Below are positions 1 through 10,600 of a stretch of 64,000 nucleotides of DNA, piece by piece. The position numbers and the translations under genes were made by a program. Within the stretch, counting starts at the first letter, position 1. Each line of letters starts with the position of its first letter. The stretch is from Sporothrix humicola (taxonomy: Eukaryota > Ascomycota > Sordariomycetes > Ophiostomatales > Ophiostomataceae): the NCBI GenBank assembly GCA_021396245.1, contig WNYE01000002.1, positions 620,001 to 684,000 on the forward strand, written 5' to 3'. The notes under the pieces were generated by a model. That model did not search any database. It was not told where the DNA came from and saw nothing but the letters and a program-made list of their open reading frames with translations.

Positions 1-346
1 TCATCGACCGCAGGTAGTGGCCCATTGTCATGGGGATGTTGGCCTTGCCATTAATGTCCCAGACCCGTTCTTCTTTTCGGTTGTACACCTCCTCGAGCCA
101 TTTTGCACTGAACAGGCCTTTTGGCAGCCGGTCGTTCCAGTCTTTGATCACCAACGGTTTCCCGCCATTGATGACGTGGATCGACACCAGCCTCTCGAAC
201 CGCTGCTGGCCGAGCGCAAAGATCTCCGAGGCCGAAATCTGTGTGGCCCACTCAAAGTTGGGCGTGTCCTGCACGAGACTGTGGAGGTCGAGGTCCGGCG
301 GGATCGGGTCGAACTTGGCCTGCGGGTGCATCGCGACGGGCGGCAT
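1..346 (-). CDS. JmjC-like (jumonji) protein, N-terminal part, cut by window edge
   Basis: Reading the minus strand from the ATG at 346-344 gives 115 uninterrupted codons to the window edge, with an in-frame TGA 14 codons upstream (388-386), so this ATG is the first possible start. The peptide begins MPPVAMHPQAKFDPIPPDLD and carries the segment FERLVSIHVINGGKPLVIKDW, then a WLEE...NIPMTMGHYL stretch. This layout (a short leader, then a VI.GGKPLVI strand and a later MTMGHYL segment) resembles the N-terminal cap of fungal JmjC-domain proteins, which are Fe(II)/2-oxoglutarate-dependent demethylases or their relatives. The catalytic HxD...H residues would lie outside the window, so activity cannot be judged. 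It is divergent from COQ2 across about 850 bp. That it is coding is fairly secure; the family is recalled similarity, not a database match. Confidence 0.6.
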   Translation of the reverse strand, partial: MPPVAMHPQAKFDPIPPDLDLHSLVQDTPNFEWATQISASEIFALGQQRFERLVSIHVINGGKPLVIKDWNDRLPKGLFSAKWLEEVYNRKEERVWDINGKANIPMTMGHYLRSM

Positions 347-1199
347 GGCGGCGGCGTGTTGTGCCTGGCGGGCACAGCGTGCTTTTCAAGAGAGTATGCC
401 GCCGTCGCCGGGGCGGGGATACGTCGTGTCACGGGCCAAGTGTGTCGTCGTGCGCAATGGCGCGGTTGTATCGAGGGAATGTCGTCGTGATATGAAAAGA
501 TCAAAGAAAAAAGGAGGCTGAGGAAAAGTCGTGATAACGCGTGTAGTCGATTGCTGCGTGGATGCGATCAATTAGCTGCCGTAAAGTGCATGCTCGAGCC
601 GGGAAAAGGGCGTGAACGTGTCGATAAAGAGAGAAAAGGTCGACGAGGGTGTTGTAGAGTCGACGTGAAGAATTGCTCGTAATTCGGGCGGCGGCGAGCA
701 ATGTTATGGCATTCACGTTTTTGCTTTGAACGGTCGTCGCCTCTTGCCATGGCTAGCGTCGCAAAGAAGAAGGCGTGAACGATTGTCGTTCAGTTGCTGA
801 AAGGCGGGCGCCTTCCGTCTGAAGAAACAGCCGACCAATGAGAGCATGGCGTTATGGCAATTTATGGGTTTTTATGGGAGACCCTTTCAGAAACCGTGAT
901 TATGTAATACACAGACGTTAAAATCGACTTCGCGATAATAGCTGCTTTTTCAACGCCGACAGCTTATCAGACACGTACGGAAATCCAGAGTAGACAACTG
1001 GGCAGACGATCGAAGAAATACGCCATTTCGGGGCAGTAATAGTTTACCAGGTATGTTGGCAATAAAAATTGGCGGATTTGACCTCACCCAAGACCCTTGA
1101 AATGCCTTCTCGAAATCCAACTTTAGTTGATCTTCAAATTCTTTATTGCCGGGCCCTTCTTGAGCCGGAGGTGCCCCGTTTTCTGGAGTATGGGTTCAT
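347..1199. other. Divergent intergenic region, JmjC-like / COQ2
   Basis: No convincing coding frame. It should hold the 5' leaders and promoters of the two divergent genes. Small open frames on both strands are unrelated to each other and have no recognisable composition. Confidence 0.5.
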
Positions 1200-2516
1200 T
1201 TGCTAACAGTGTGTTCAGCCTCCACGATGAGGTCATTATGTTTCCGTGGCATCCGGTCACTACAGCCGGGATGCCCATCCTCGAGACGCTTTGTCTCGGG
1301 ATCGATGCCGTCAAGGACGAGCAAGATCGTCGTTGCCAGGCTCTCGACGGGCCCTTCTAGCTGGACAAAGTCCAAGTCTGGCGTCCCTGTCAGAGCATCT
1401 ACCGTGCGGATATCAGGGCCGCCAGCTCTTGCTCGGATACACACCACCGCCGTTGTTTCCAATCCTGCGTCGGCAACAGCCACAACAGCCACGGTCACAG
1501 ACTCTCCCCCACCAGCACCATATACACCGCCGACGACCGGCCTGCTCTCAGTCCTGCCGAAATCATGGGTGCCGTACGCCGAGCTTATCCGTCTGGACAA
1601 GCCCACCGGCTCCTACTACCTATTCTTTCCCTGCCTTTTCTCGACATTAATGGCCGCTCCGATGGTCGAACCGGCCATGGCTTCTCCGGCGTCGGTGGCC
1701 GGCACGACTCTCCTCTTCTTCACCGGCGCCATCATCATGCGCGGCGCCGGCTGCACGATCAACGACCTGTGGGACCGCAACCTCGATCCGCACGTCACCC
1801 GCACGCGTCTTCGGCCGATTGCCCGCGGTGCCGTGACACCGTTTAACGCGCTGGTTTTCACGGGCGCCCAGCTGCTGGCCGGTCTGGCTGTTCTGCTGCA
1901 GTTCCCGACCTCGTGTCTGTTCTACGGCATCCCCAGTTTGGCCCTCGTCGCGACCTATCCGCTGGCCAAGCGTGTCACATACTACCCACAGTTTGTTTTG
2001 GGCCTCACCTTTTCATGGGGCGCCATTATGGGCTTCCCGGCGCTCGGCATTGATTTGTTGAGCAACTCGGCAGCATTGGCCGCTTCTGCATTCCTCTACA
2101 CGTCCAACATTGCCTGGACCGTGCTCTACGACATGATCTACGCCCACATGGACATCAAGGACGACGCCAAGGCCGGCATCAAGAGCATTGCGCTCAAGCA
2201 CGCGGCCCAAACAAAGGCTGTCCTCATGGGCCTGGGTGCCGTGCAGATTGGTTTGTTAGGTGCTGCCGGCGTGGCCTCGGGCGCGGGCCCGGCCTTTTTC
2301 GTCGGCAGCTGTGGCGGCGCACTGGCTACACTCGGCATCATGATCAAGCGGGTCAAGCTGGAGAGCGTCAAGGACTGCTGGTGGTGGTTTGTCAACGGCT
2401 GTCTGCTGACGGGCGGCGTGATCAGCTTGGGCATGGGCGCAGACTATCTTGTTCGCTACAGGGAGCAGAAGCAAAAAGTGGACGAGACAAAGACCAAGAT
2501 GCTCACGCCGGCTTAG
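1200..2516 (+). CDS. COQ2: 4-hydroxybenzoate polyprenyltransferase, mitochondrial (COQ2)
   Basis: A 438-residue UbiA-family prenyltransferase. It joins the polyprenyl tail to 4-hydroxybenzoate, the first membrane-bound step of ubiquinone synthesis, in the mitochondrial inner membrane. The family signature NDLWDRNLD is at about residues 188-196, within a GCTINDLWDRNLD...TRLRPIARG block that binds the Mg-diphosphate. The second aspartate-rich site, DMIYAHMDIKDD, is at about 311-322. Several hydrophobic helices lie between and after these. The first ~115 residues are rich in Arg, Ser and Thr with few acidic residues, as expected for a mitochondrial presequence. The first ATG (1200) is taken; an in-frame ATG at 1227 (MRSLCFRGIR) would also give a good targeting peptide. 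No intron is needed. It is convergent with RPS23 downstream. Confidence 0.93.
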   Translation: MLTVCSASTMRSLCFRGIRSLQPGCPSSRRFVSGSMPSRTSKIVVARLSTGPSSWTKSKSGVPVRASTVRISGPPALARIHTTAVVSNPASATATTATVTDSPPPAPYTPPTTGLLSVLPKSWVPYAELIRLDKPTGSYYLFFPCLFSTLMAAPMVEPAMASPASVAGTTLLFFTGAIIMRGAGCTINDLWDRNLDPHVTRTRLRPIARGAVTPFNALVFTGAQLLAGLAVLLQFPTSCLFYGIPSLALVATYPLAKRVTYYPQFVLGLTFSWGAIMGFPALGIDLLSNSAALAASAFLYTSNIAWTVLYDMIYAHMDIKDDAKAGIKSIALKHAAQTKAVLMGLGAVQIGLLGAAGVASGAGPAFFVGSCGGALATLGIMIKRVKLESVKDCWWWFVNGCLLTGGVISLGMGADYLVRYREQKQKVDETKTKMLTPA

Positions 2517-2970
2517 ATGGATCTGAATATATATGATGGGGACCACTCCTCTTGCCATGTACTTGTATGTAACACAAAATAGGAGCGAATAGAATACACA
2601 GCATTGGACAGAATGGCATGGCTCTTTTGTAAGTTTTATATTGTTTTTGATGAGATTACGACTACCACACGTCGTACTGAGCAGTCTCTTCTAAATGAAT
2701 GCACCATCACTGCTGAGCACATTTGTATCGTTGGAGTGAATTTTTATGTTCGTAAATTTTTTGTCTTTTGCGTCGTTTTTGAATTTTGTGAAACAATTGT
2801 AAACCGAAATAACCCAAGTATTTTTGAAGTTCAGTGTCGTCCACACAATTCACAATTCCGAACCCTGCCCGTCGACGCCGGTGAACGTGCTTTTACTGCA
2901 AAAAGCACATCTTCCTCCTAATGCTGCGCGAAATGAACAAGAACGAAAAAGGGAAGAAGACAGAGACCGT
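2517..2970. other. Convergent 3' region, COQ2 / RPS23
   Basis: A+T-rich non-coding DNA between two converging genes, expected to hold both 3' untranslated regions. No gene seen. Confidence 0.5.
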
Positions 2971-3541
2971 TTACGATCTTGGCTTCTCCTTCTTCTCCTT
3001 CCACAGGGCCAGCAGACCGACACCCGAAACCTTGACGACCTTGAAGCGGACACCGGGGATATCACCCTTGGCCTTGCCCTTGCGACCGAAACCGGCCAGG
3101 AGGACCTCGTCGTTCTCGTCAACGAAGTTCAAGCAACCGTCGTTGGGGACTGCAGGCGGGCACGATTAGTATATTGTCTTGTAACTGGGATATCCTGGAC
3201 CAGAGGCGGGCAACAGAGGCGGGCAACAGAGGCGGGCAACAGAGGCGGGCAACAAAGGCGGGCAACAGAGGCGGGGACTTACCGAAAGCAGTGACCTTCT
3301 TGCCGTTCTTGATGAGCTGGACACGGACACACTTGCGAATAGCCGAGTTGGGCTGCTTGGCCTCAACACCGACCTTCTCAAGAACAATGCCCTTGGCGTG
3401 GGACGAACCACCAAAGGGCGACGACTTGAAAGCGGTACCCAGGGCACGCTTCTTGTAGGCAAGATCGGACCAGCGCTGCTCACGGCGGTTGTTCCGGAGC
3501 TTGCGCGCTGCGTTAAGACCACGAGGCTTTCCTTTACCCAT
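2971..3541 (-). CDS. RPS23: 40S ribosomal protein S23 (uS12)
   Basis: Two exons: 3541-3283 and 3149-2971 (stop TAA at 2973-2971), 145 residues, exactly the usual eukaryotic length. The protein starts [20 protein letters not shown] and contains the decoding-centre loop [15 protein letters not shown] and, across the splice junction, [18 protein letters not shown]. It then runs through [19 protein letters not shown] to a basic KEKKEKPRS end. uS12 lines the A site and acts in decoding fidelity. The intron (3282-3150, 133 nt, GTAAGT...CTGCAG) is unusual in being largely a 13 bp minisatellite next to the donor. A further intron in the 5' leader is likely (3949-3547). The promoter side carries a telobox and E-box motifs. 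Confidence 0.97.
3203..3280. repeat. 13 bp minisatellite inside the RPS23 intron
   Basis: Unit GAGGCGGGCAACA on the plus strand. Four perfect copies (3203-3254), a fifth with one change (3255-3267) and a degenerate sixth that runs into the splice donor at 3282. On the RPS23 sense strand it reads as a pyrimidine-rich GTTGCCCGCCTCT array directly after the donor. Confidence 0.95.
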
Positions 3542-3546
3542 ATTTG

Positions 3547-3949
3547 CTGAAAGAAGAAGAGTGTTAGATGATGATTCCTGGAACGTTGATTGAAATGAAG
3601 ATGGCGGCCGGGTTTGCAGGCCAGAGCGAGAGAGAGGAAGCGTCGAGTGTCGAAAAGTCGAGAGGTCGTCGAGGGCAGTCGTCAAAATGAACGGGGGTTG
3701 TCATCCGTTCGACAGTGTCGTATTTTCGATTCAAATGTCGTCGAGTCGAATTGTTGTCGTCGTTGTGCCGTCCGTCTTCGTCGTCAAAAAAGTCGTGAAT
3801 TGCAGGTCGGAAAATCGGTCGAGAATCGAAAGATCAAAAATCGAGATATGCCCAAATGTCGAATTGTCGAAGCCGCAAAAATAAACTGTCGCTCTCTCGT
3901 GCAATGGCCTGCTTGACCAGAAGAATGATGATGCTCGAAGCAAACGTAC
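3547..3949 (-). other. Candidate intron in the RPS23 5' leader
   Basis: On the minus strand a GTACGT donor (3949) and a CTAAC branch-like site followed by CTTCTTTCAG (ending 3547) lie just upstream of the RPS23 ATG; the acceptor is 5 nt before it. Leader introns are common in fungal ribosomal protein genes. The acceptor is strong; the donor choice is inferred. Confidence 0.5.
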
Positions 3950-4135
3950 CGATTCGTGTGTGGTGATCGCTGTGAAGTTGGTTTGTTGAGTGAGGAGGGG
4001 AGTTGGGAAGATCGAGACAAGCAGAAAGGCAGGGAAAAACTTCAGGACTTCGATAGAAACTTTTTTGGGTCGGGGCTGGCGAAAAAATGGGAGACCAAGT
4101 AAATGGGGCAGCCGCACCACTTCCCCTTTGGCTCC

Positions 4136-4256
4136 GGTAGGGTTTTCTCGCCCTACCCTCTCAGCAAAAAAGCGGGGCGCTCCAGCGAAGAAAATTCTTT
4201 GACCTATCGCCCGCCCTTATGTCCGCCCCGCTATCACATGACAATCTGCACGTGAC
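4136..4256 (-). promoter_or_regulatory. RPS23 promoter motifs: paired telobox and E-boxes
   Basis: GGTAGGG (4136-4142) and CCCTACC (4151-4157) form an inverted repeat around 8 nt and include the telobox core AACCCTA on the minus strand. Further from the gene are TCACATGAC (4234-4242) and CACGTGAC (4249-4256), E-box (Cbf1-like) sites. Teloboxes and such sites are known features of ribosomal protein promoters; use here is inferred from position about 190-310 bp beyond the candidate leader-intron donor. Confidence 0.5.
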
Positions 4257-4436
4257 TATTCCTCAATATGCGCTTATCCATAATCTGCGTAAGTCCATAC
4301 TCTGGTCATTATGTCATCACATACAGTGGGTCTCATCTCGAGCTCCAAGCTCCCTCCGTGATAGACCAGATAAACAACACAACAATTGCAAATAGACAGT
4401 TTCAAGTCGGCACACATCCAATCGCAAGATGTAGCC

Positions 4437-5585
4437 ATGTCTCAGTGGACAAAGGGAAAATTCAAACAGCGGGGGCCGCCGCCCACCCTCTTTGCGCACT
4501 CCTCGCCCGCGGCATCCAACGTCTCGCTCGCAGGTGGAGACCCAGGAAGCGGCGCCACGGCTGGAGCGACCTCCGGGCTGGGCCAGCCAAGCAACTTGAA
4601 TGTTGCGGGTGCCGCCGGATCGGCATCTGGGAGTGGCACGCCCACCGCCTCTGGCATGCCGTCTCTGCCCACCTTGCAGCGCACGACATCACGGCTTCGC
4701 CAAGAGGTCAGCAATAGCAGTGCTGGCGGCTCCTCATCTGGCGGCCCGCCGCCCGCATTGTCGGCTGGGTCTTCCAATGTGCACGCCCAGAACAAGGCCA
4801 CCGGTCAAGGGTCTTTGACAGCGGGCGCTGCTGGAGGCCTGGCCACCACCCCGACAGGCAGCACATCCGCCACAACAGCCACCGTTGGAACGGGGACTGT
4901 CGCCTCAAAGGGCCGCACTCCCGCCACGGCATCCTTCTCTCTACCGCTTCCCCTGCGCCATGCATCCTCAACCCGGGCCACCGATAGGACCGACGCGCTC
5001 TGGGCCGAGATGCAGGCCACGCTCGAAGAAGTAGAGCTGTCGGCCTCGGAGGGAACCCGCGTGTTTGGCCCCGACCACGACCAGAAACTCGCGGCACTGC
5101 GGCAGGCACAGATTGCGCTGGCCCAGGCTTGGGCACACAGCGAAGCTGACGAGGCCGGCGGTATTAGTGGCGAGGGCATGCTCGGCGAGGGCATGCTCGG
5201 CGAGGGCGAGCTCTCGGCGAACAATTTGCTCAAAGCAGCGACCAACACAGCAACCAGCATGTCTGGGGGAGGTGGTGCCGGAAGAGACGACGAGGCATCG
5301 GCAAGCGGCGGCCTCAAGGATAGCAGTGCTGCCAACCACTCGAGAGACAATGTGGACCGCTTCGGGAACCGGCCACTCGAGGAAGAGACGCAGGTCGACA
5401 TCTTGCTGGCCCGCAAGCGGCGCGAGGCCAACGACCGCTACTTCCAGCGGGTGAACCGGGGCGTGCTGGATGTTGTGGCCAAGCTGGAAGATGTGGCCGA
5501 CGCCATGCGGGCTGTCGAGCAAGAGAGCATGGATATCTGGGGTGGCGACAACGACAGCGAGCAACCGGCAAGCATTGCTACGTGA
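4437..5585 (+). CDS. Uncharacterised fungal protein, low-complexity N-half, helical C-end
   Basis: A 382-residue protein starting MSQWTKGKFKQRGPPPTLFA. I do not recognise the family with certainty. Residues ~15-180 are Ser/Thr/Gly/Ala-rich and probably disordered. A more conserved-looking helical segment, TDRTDALWAEMQATLEEVEL...GTRVFGPDHDQKLAALRQAQIALAQAW, lies at ~180-235. A second, LLARKRREANDRYFQRVNRGVLDVVAKLEDVADAMRAVEQESMDIW, forms the C-terminus. Between them are three GEGML/GEGEL pentapeptides from a 15 bp DNA repeat. The ATG at 4437 is chosen; the frame is open slightly further 5' but only a TTG is available there. Amphipathic helices suggest a subunit of a coiled-coil assembly, but no function is claimed. 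Confidence 0.8.
   Translation: MSQWTKGKFKQRGPPPTLFAHSSPAASNVSLAGGDPGSGATAGATSGLGQPSNLNVAGAAGSASGSGTPTASGMPSLPTLQRTTSRLRQEVSNSSAGGSSSGGPPPALSAGSSNVHAQNKATGQGSLTAGAAGGLATTPTGSTSATTATVGTGTVASKGRTPATASFSLPLPLRHASSTRATDRTDALWAEMQATLEEVELSASEGTRVFGPDHDQKLAALRQAQIALAQAWAHSEADEAGGISGEGMLGEGMLGEGELSANNLLKAATNTATSMSGGGGAGRDDEASASGGLKDSSAANHSRDNVDRFGNRPLEEETQVDILLARKRREANDRYFQRVNRGVLDVVAKLEDVADAMRAVEQESMDIWGGDNDSEQPASIAT
5169..5213 (+). repeat. 15 bp coding tandem repeat
   Basis: Three copies of GGCGAGGGCATGCTC (the third diverged), coding GEGML, GEGML, GEGEL inside the uncharacterised protein. Units start at 5169, 5184 and 5199. Confidence 0.9.
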
Positions 5586-5999
5586 GGGCTGTGTTTGTGT
5601 TCATTGCATTTTTATTACATCATTGGAGCGTTTGACTTATTAGTTTAAGGGTGCATTCTCACGGGATTGGAGTTTCATGGAGTCACAGCACGGTTTTTGC
5701 TTTCACATAATAAAGATATTCGCTGTAGAAAACCTCGATACACAGGGTAAATCTCGCAAGTGACTGGGTATAGTGGTGCAAAAACCACAAGTGAAAGAAC
5801 GTTCTCTTTACCCCCCTAGTGTATGTGTTTGAAAACAGAAAACAGCAATCTGAGTTATGTCCCCTGTGTTTTGCTCCCTCTTATTGGCTGTGTCGTAACG
5901 GATTACAGTTCACCGTATTCTGTCTTAAGTTTCAACTTTACAGTTTTCTGTCTCCGAAAAACTGTTTCTTGGCGGTTTTATTTTAAAACGTTGATCTCA

Positions 6000-6030
<31 letters not shown>

Positions 6031-7667
6031 ACACAAAAAAGTGTATATAAAGGACGACTCTTTTCGTTTCATTTACCTCATCCCTCGTTAAACTCTCATC
6101 CGGTCTGTTATTCACTCGACATAAAGTTCTATAAAAAGCAAAAGCAGGACTCGGCTGTGAGTGAAGTTGCTTTATCTGTTTGTTATACGCTCCCTTACAT
6201 TCCCTCTTTATGGTCACCCTTGCTTGTCCAACAGGCCGGCTATGGCTGTGATCCTACTCACATTTCCACTGTTTAGTCCTTTCGCCCTCAAAATTTCGTC
6301 CATTTTTAGCTTCCCCTACCTGTCACCAAATTCTATTCACTGTGCCTTGGGGAGCCTTGCTCACTTGAAGACGAGGCTTTTTGAGATTCTCAGATCTCTC
6401 AATGAATACAGTGTATGACGGAAGGATCGCATGTTGACCACTGTATGCTAAGAGCTCTGTTCAGCGGTTAATGGGATCCACTCATAGTTGTTTCCTGGCG
6501 CTTACACGCTAGCATACACAGTGCCCAGGCGGCTTTCAAATCAAACAACGGCCAGTGAGGCCAGCCAATCCGCTGGGGCCCACCAACACTCCAGGCGCCA
6601 GACACGTCAAGGTGCCTGTTGCCTCTTGCCTCATTCTGCCGGTTGGTCCTTCCGCCTTTGCAGCACACTTGCTCTTTCTCTTTTCTGCCGGCCGCTCCTG
6701 CCCACTGACCACCAGCCAAACCGCTCCATCCACAGCCATTCACTGTCGATTACGCCTCACCGCCCAGCGCTACTGCCGCTTCTGCTGGCCTGACCTCATT
6801 CATTTCGCCTGGCTTCCATCTTTCTGCGGCCCATTTTTGCGAGCTGGTCCCACCTGCGCTTTTACCAAGCCAGCACAGCAAAGCCGCCCAGACACACCAC
6901 ACTCACACAGCTGGCACCTTCCTGCAGCAGCGGCACTAGCCTGATTCGCACCTTCCCTTGTGCTCAGTACTGTAGCACCCGCCTCGCCGCCAGGCACTTG
7001 CAATTGCCTTGCTGCAAGCCTGAAATTTCGAACCTCAACACATCTCCACCTTCCTTGTCTTTTTTGGACTGGCCTTGGACCTCACCTTCCTTTCCACTTC
7101 TTGCATCTTTTGCATCTTCCCTCCCGCAACTTCCGCCATCCCCCCATCTCCCCACGATCTTACACACTCTCCCACATCCGCATTACCTACGACCTTGTGC
7201 GGGATCCGACGTTTCCCCCATCTTCCTTCCGACGCTTGGTATATACTACGCATCTTACGAAGCATAGCTTGTCCAGCCTGCGAGGCTGCCGATTTTCGAT
7301 TTTCCGAGAGACGATTCCTGCACGTTCCGTCTCTCTTTTCTTTTTGTTGTCGGCCGCCCACAGCTTCGGGCACGTCTATCTCGACGCTTGAGCACACCTT
7401 CACCTGATCATCCGACGAACTTTTCGACTTTTTGACACTGGGATCATTCCTTTTTTCTTGAATGCTCGATCCGTGCGGGCGGAGCGATCGCCATCCACGC
7501 GTTGCTGGCCGTGGAGGGGAAGATCCGAGCTGAGAGCCATCTCACGACTTCCCTTTCGACCTTTTTACCTTTGACGATTCTATCTTTCGACCTTCAACCT
7601 CCTACTCCACCCTCTCCTTTCTCGAGCTCCTAGCAGTCCTTGACAGACCCGTCCGGGTACCGTCACG
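5586..7667. other. Long intergenic and leader region upstream of TOM1
   Basis: No coding frame I can support. The first part is the 3' region of the preceding gene. About 6490-7660 is C/T-rich with many short pyrimidine runs, typical of a long fungal 5' leader or promoter. A T24 tract and TATA box at 6000-6050 are listed separately. Confidence 0.5.
6000..6050 (+). promoter_or_regulatory. Poly(dT) tract with adjacent TATA box
   Basis: Twenty-four T (6000-6023) followed by eight A, then TATATAA at 6044-6050. Poly(dA:dT) tracts exclude nucleosomes and a TATA box follows at close range, so this could be a core promoter reading rightward. If it serves TOM1 the leader would be about 1.6 kb, which is long. 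Confidence 0.35.
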
Positions 7668-10600
7668 ATGGGCAAGATCACAAAGACACTCCAGCCGAAG
7701 CACCGGGAGTCTATGGTACGTTTTTCGATTCCTTCATTTGCCTTTTCTTTCCCCCTATTTTATCCCGATGCTGCGTTTGCCCACTCGCCGTTCACTTGGG
7801 TCTTGACTTGCTTTTCTTGACATCTACTAACCCACTTTCCACAGTCCCCATGGCTGGCCGAATATGTCCAATCTGCTACGAACTCTCCTCTCCCGCTTCT
7901 GCCCAAGGTGCTTGAGCAGTTCCCGTCACGATGGCCCCTCCCCAGAGGCGACATGTACCACTGGATCCCGCTCCTGAACCGCTTTGACAACATCCTCGAA
8001 TGCTTTGTTGGGACATACGAGCTCAAGGATAAGCCTCAAACCCGCGACTTCTCCAACGAGATCCTCACCCAGACTACGACACAGCCCATCGATTTCCGCG
8101 ACACCCAAAAATGGAACCTCGCAGAGCTCGAGCGGGTCGGCTTCAAGAAGGATGCCGATTCTCAGTTGGTCTTGGCCGTTCTCAAGTTCACCCGCAACCT
8201 GCTCCAGCATTGCGGCAACCGCAGCATCTATGCCAGCAGTTCGCACCTGAGCAGTCTGCTGAACTCGGCATCGCTCGAGATTCTCAAGGCCACCTTGCAC
8301 GTCGGCCACGAGCTCGCCCTGCGGTATCACGCTTCTTATAAACGGACTAGCACCACGTCGCGCGCGTTCCACTCGGCCCTGCTGCAGAACCATTATGACA
8401 TTAGCTTAGACAGGGTCCAGCAGCTGGCTCTGCCGTTTGTCAAGACGCCCGTCTCCGGAGTTTCATCATCCTCAGCCCCCTTTGGCAACTCTTCGACACC
8501 TACGCTCCAGCGCACGCCTTCGACACCGGCGCCGGCTGCTGCGTCGAACTCGGCAGCTGCTGTCACCCCTGCCCCGCCATCAACAGGCAAGGGCAAGGAA
8601 AAGGCACACCCCGAGTCGCCCTCCAAGTCCGTCACCACCATGTACTCCAACGACTTTGTCGCGATGGCCACGACTGGCCCCGCCGGTGCTGCAACCGCCG
8701 GCGCTGCCGCTCAGCCCATCGACTGGAGTTCGTGGGGCGACATCAAAATCACATACTACCCCGTGCACAAGCCCCGGCAGCAGGACGGCAGTTCGGGGGT
8801 TGGCTCACAAGAGTCCTCGCCCAGCCAGCCACAGAGCATCCACGACCGCGTGGGCTACTCCTCCATACCCGTCACACCGACACCGCTGCGCCGCGCGTCG
8901 ACAATGGGCTCCCAGATACTGGACGCCTCGTCACCCCTGACCCCGACACAGTCTCGGACGCCCGGCAATGCTGCTTCTGGCGACGAAGGTGCGGCTCCCT
9001 CTGGCCAGCGTACCTTTGAGCTGCCATCCCGCGTCGTCAAGTCCTCGACCATCTACGAGCTCATGGCCCGGTGTCCTGCGGATATGCCCGAGACGGCCCG
9101 TTATGAACTGCTGAGCCGTATCCGTACCGCTAAGGCCCTGCTTGGTTCCGTCGAGGATCGCCAGCTGGTCTTGGCTGTTCGTCTGCTTGCCATTACCAAC
9201 CTCGCATTCATCCACCCCGAGACCACGTTTTTGGAGCAGGTGATGAAGCAGGATGCCGAGGAGCCGAGACGATTCCAGCTCGCGTACCAGCTTGCCGAGC
9301 TCATCCGTCCTGGTGCTGGCAAGACGCCCGTCCCCATTTGGCTGCAGTCGATTGCCCTTCAGCTGCTCGAGAGCTTGGCCGGCTTTGCCTCCAAGATCAA
9401 CGATGTCGTGTCGGCTGTCAACGCAACCGTGAACCACGGCGTTCTCCTCTATGTGCTGCGGAAGGCTGTTGCCGACATGAAGGAGGACAAGCCCGAGAGC
9501 CCCGAAGAGATGATCCTCAACGACGACTGGCGGAAGCAGCTCTTTTCGCTCACCCTCCACCTGACTGCCGGAAGCCGTATGCAGGACATTGTCGGAGCCG
9601 GCCTCATGGAAATCCTTGTCGATGCCCTCAAAGTCCGGTCGCCTATTGCCGAGCGCAACTACCTGGTCGTCGTGACGTTCCTAGATACGGTCGTGCTTAA
9701 CTTCCCGACGTCTTTCCAGCCGTTTGCTGCCGCCCACGGCCTAGACGTTGTCTCGCAACTGCTTGTCGACACCGTCGCATCCGCCAAGAACGCTATCGAC
9801 CGCGGCGACATCACCGGCAAGGAAATGCGGTGCAGCGTTATCGACTACGACATTCCATTTTACCTGCAGCAGACGCTCAAGTGGCTGCTCAAGTTTATTT
9901 ACCACTTGATGGCTAGCTCGTACCAGTTCGGCCCAGGCAACGACCGCCTCCTGCGCAACCTGGTCGACAACTCGGCGCTCCTGCAGAGCATCCGCTCCAT
10001 CCTCGAGAACACCAAGACGTTCGGCTCCGTGGTCTGGACGAACGCTGCCACCACCTTGAGTCACTTCATCAACCACGACCCAACAAGCTACGCGGCCCTG
10101 TCCGAGTCTGGCCTGATCCAGAGCTTCCTCGAGACGATCACCGGCCGGCCGCTCAACTCCACTGCTTTCCCCGTGACGTCTACGGAAGAAGGCGGCAACA
10201 GCAGCCAGGACCAGGGTTCTTCTGATAATAACGGCGAAGAGAGCGCGGCTGGTTCTGGTAACAGCGGGGAGGCCGGTAACGAGGCTGCCGCAGGGTCTAG
10301 CAACGCTGACAATGCTGATAACGATAACAACGAGAATGAGGAGGGCCACGGCGAGGACGACGACGATGATGACGACGATAGAGACACCACATTGTCTGAC
10401 GACTCCTCTCCGGACGAGGCCAACATCCGCAAGACCCCTCTGACCCGCGAGGAGCTTGCTCGTCCGCGGGACTGGACTCTTGCTGGTGGCATTCTCCCCT
10501 CGACCGAAGTCATAGGCGCTATTCCCTCGATCCTGAACTCCATCTCTCTCAACAACGTCGGCCGTAGGATGGTCATGTCGTCTGGCGCCCTGCAGAGCTA

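Noticed and set aside
148..504. 118-codon minus-strand frame over the JmjC-like start
   Set aside because: Shadow of the true minus-strand frame beginning at 346; Arg/Ser-rich low-quality composition.
3203..3280. CRISPR-like array
   Set aside because: Units are contiguous with no spacers, inside a fungal intron.
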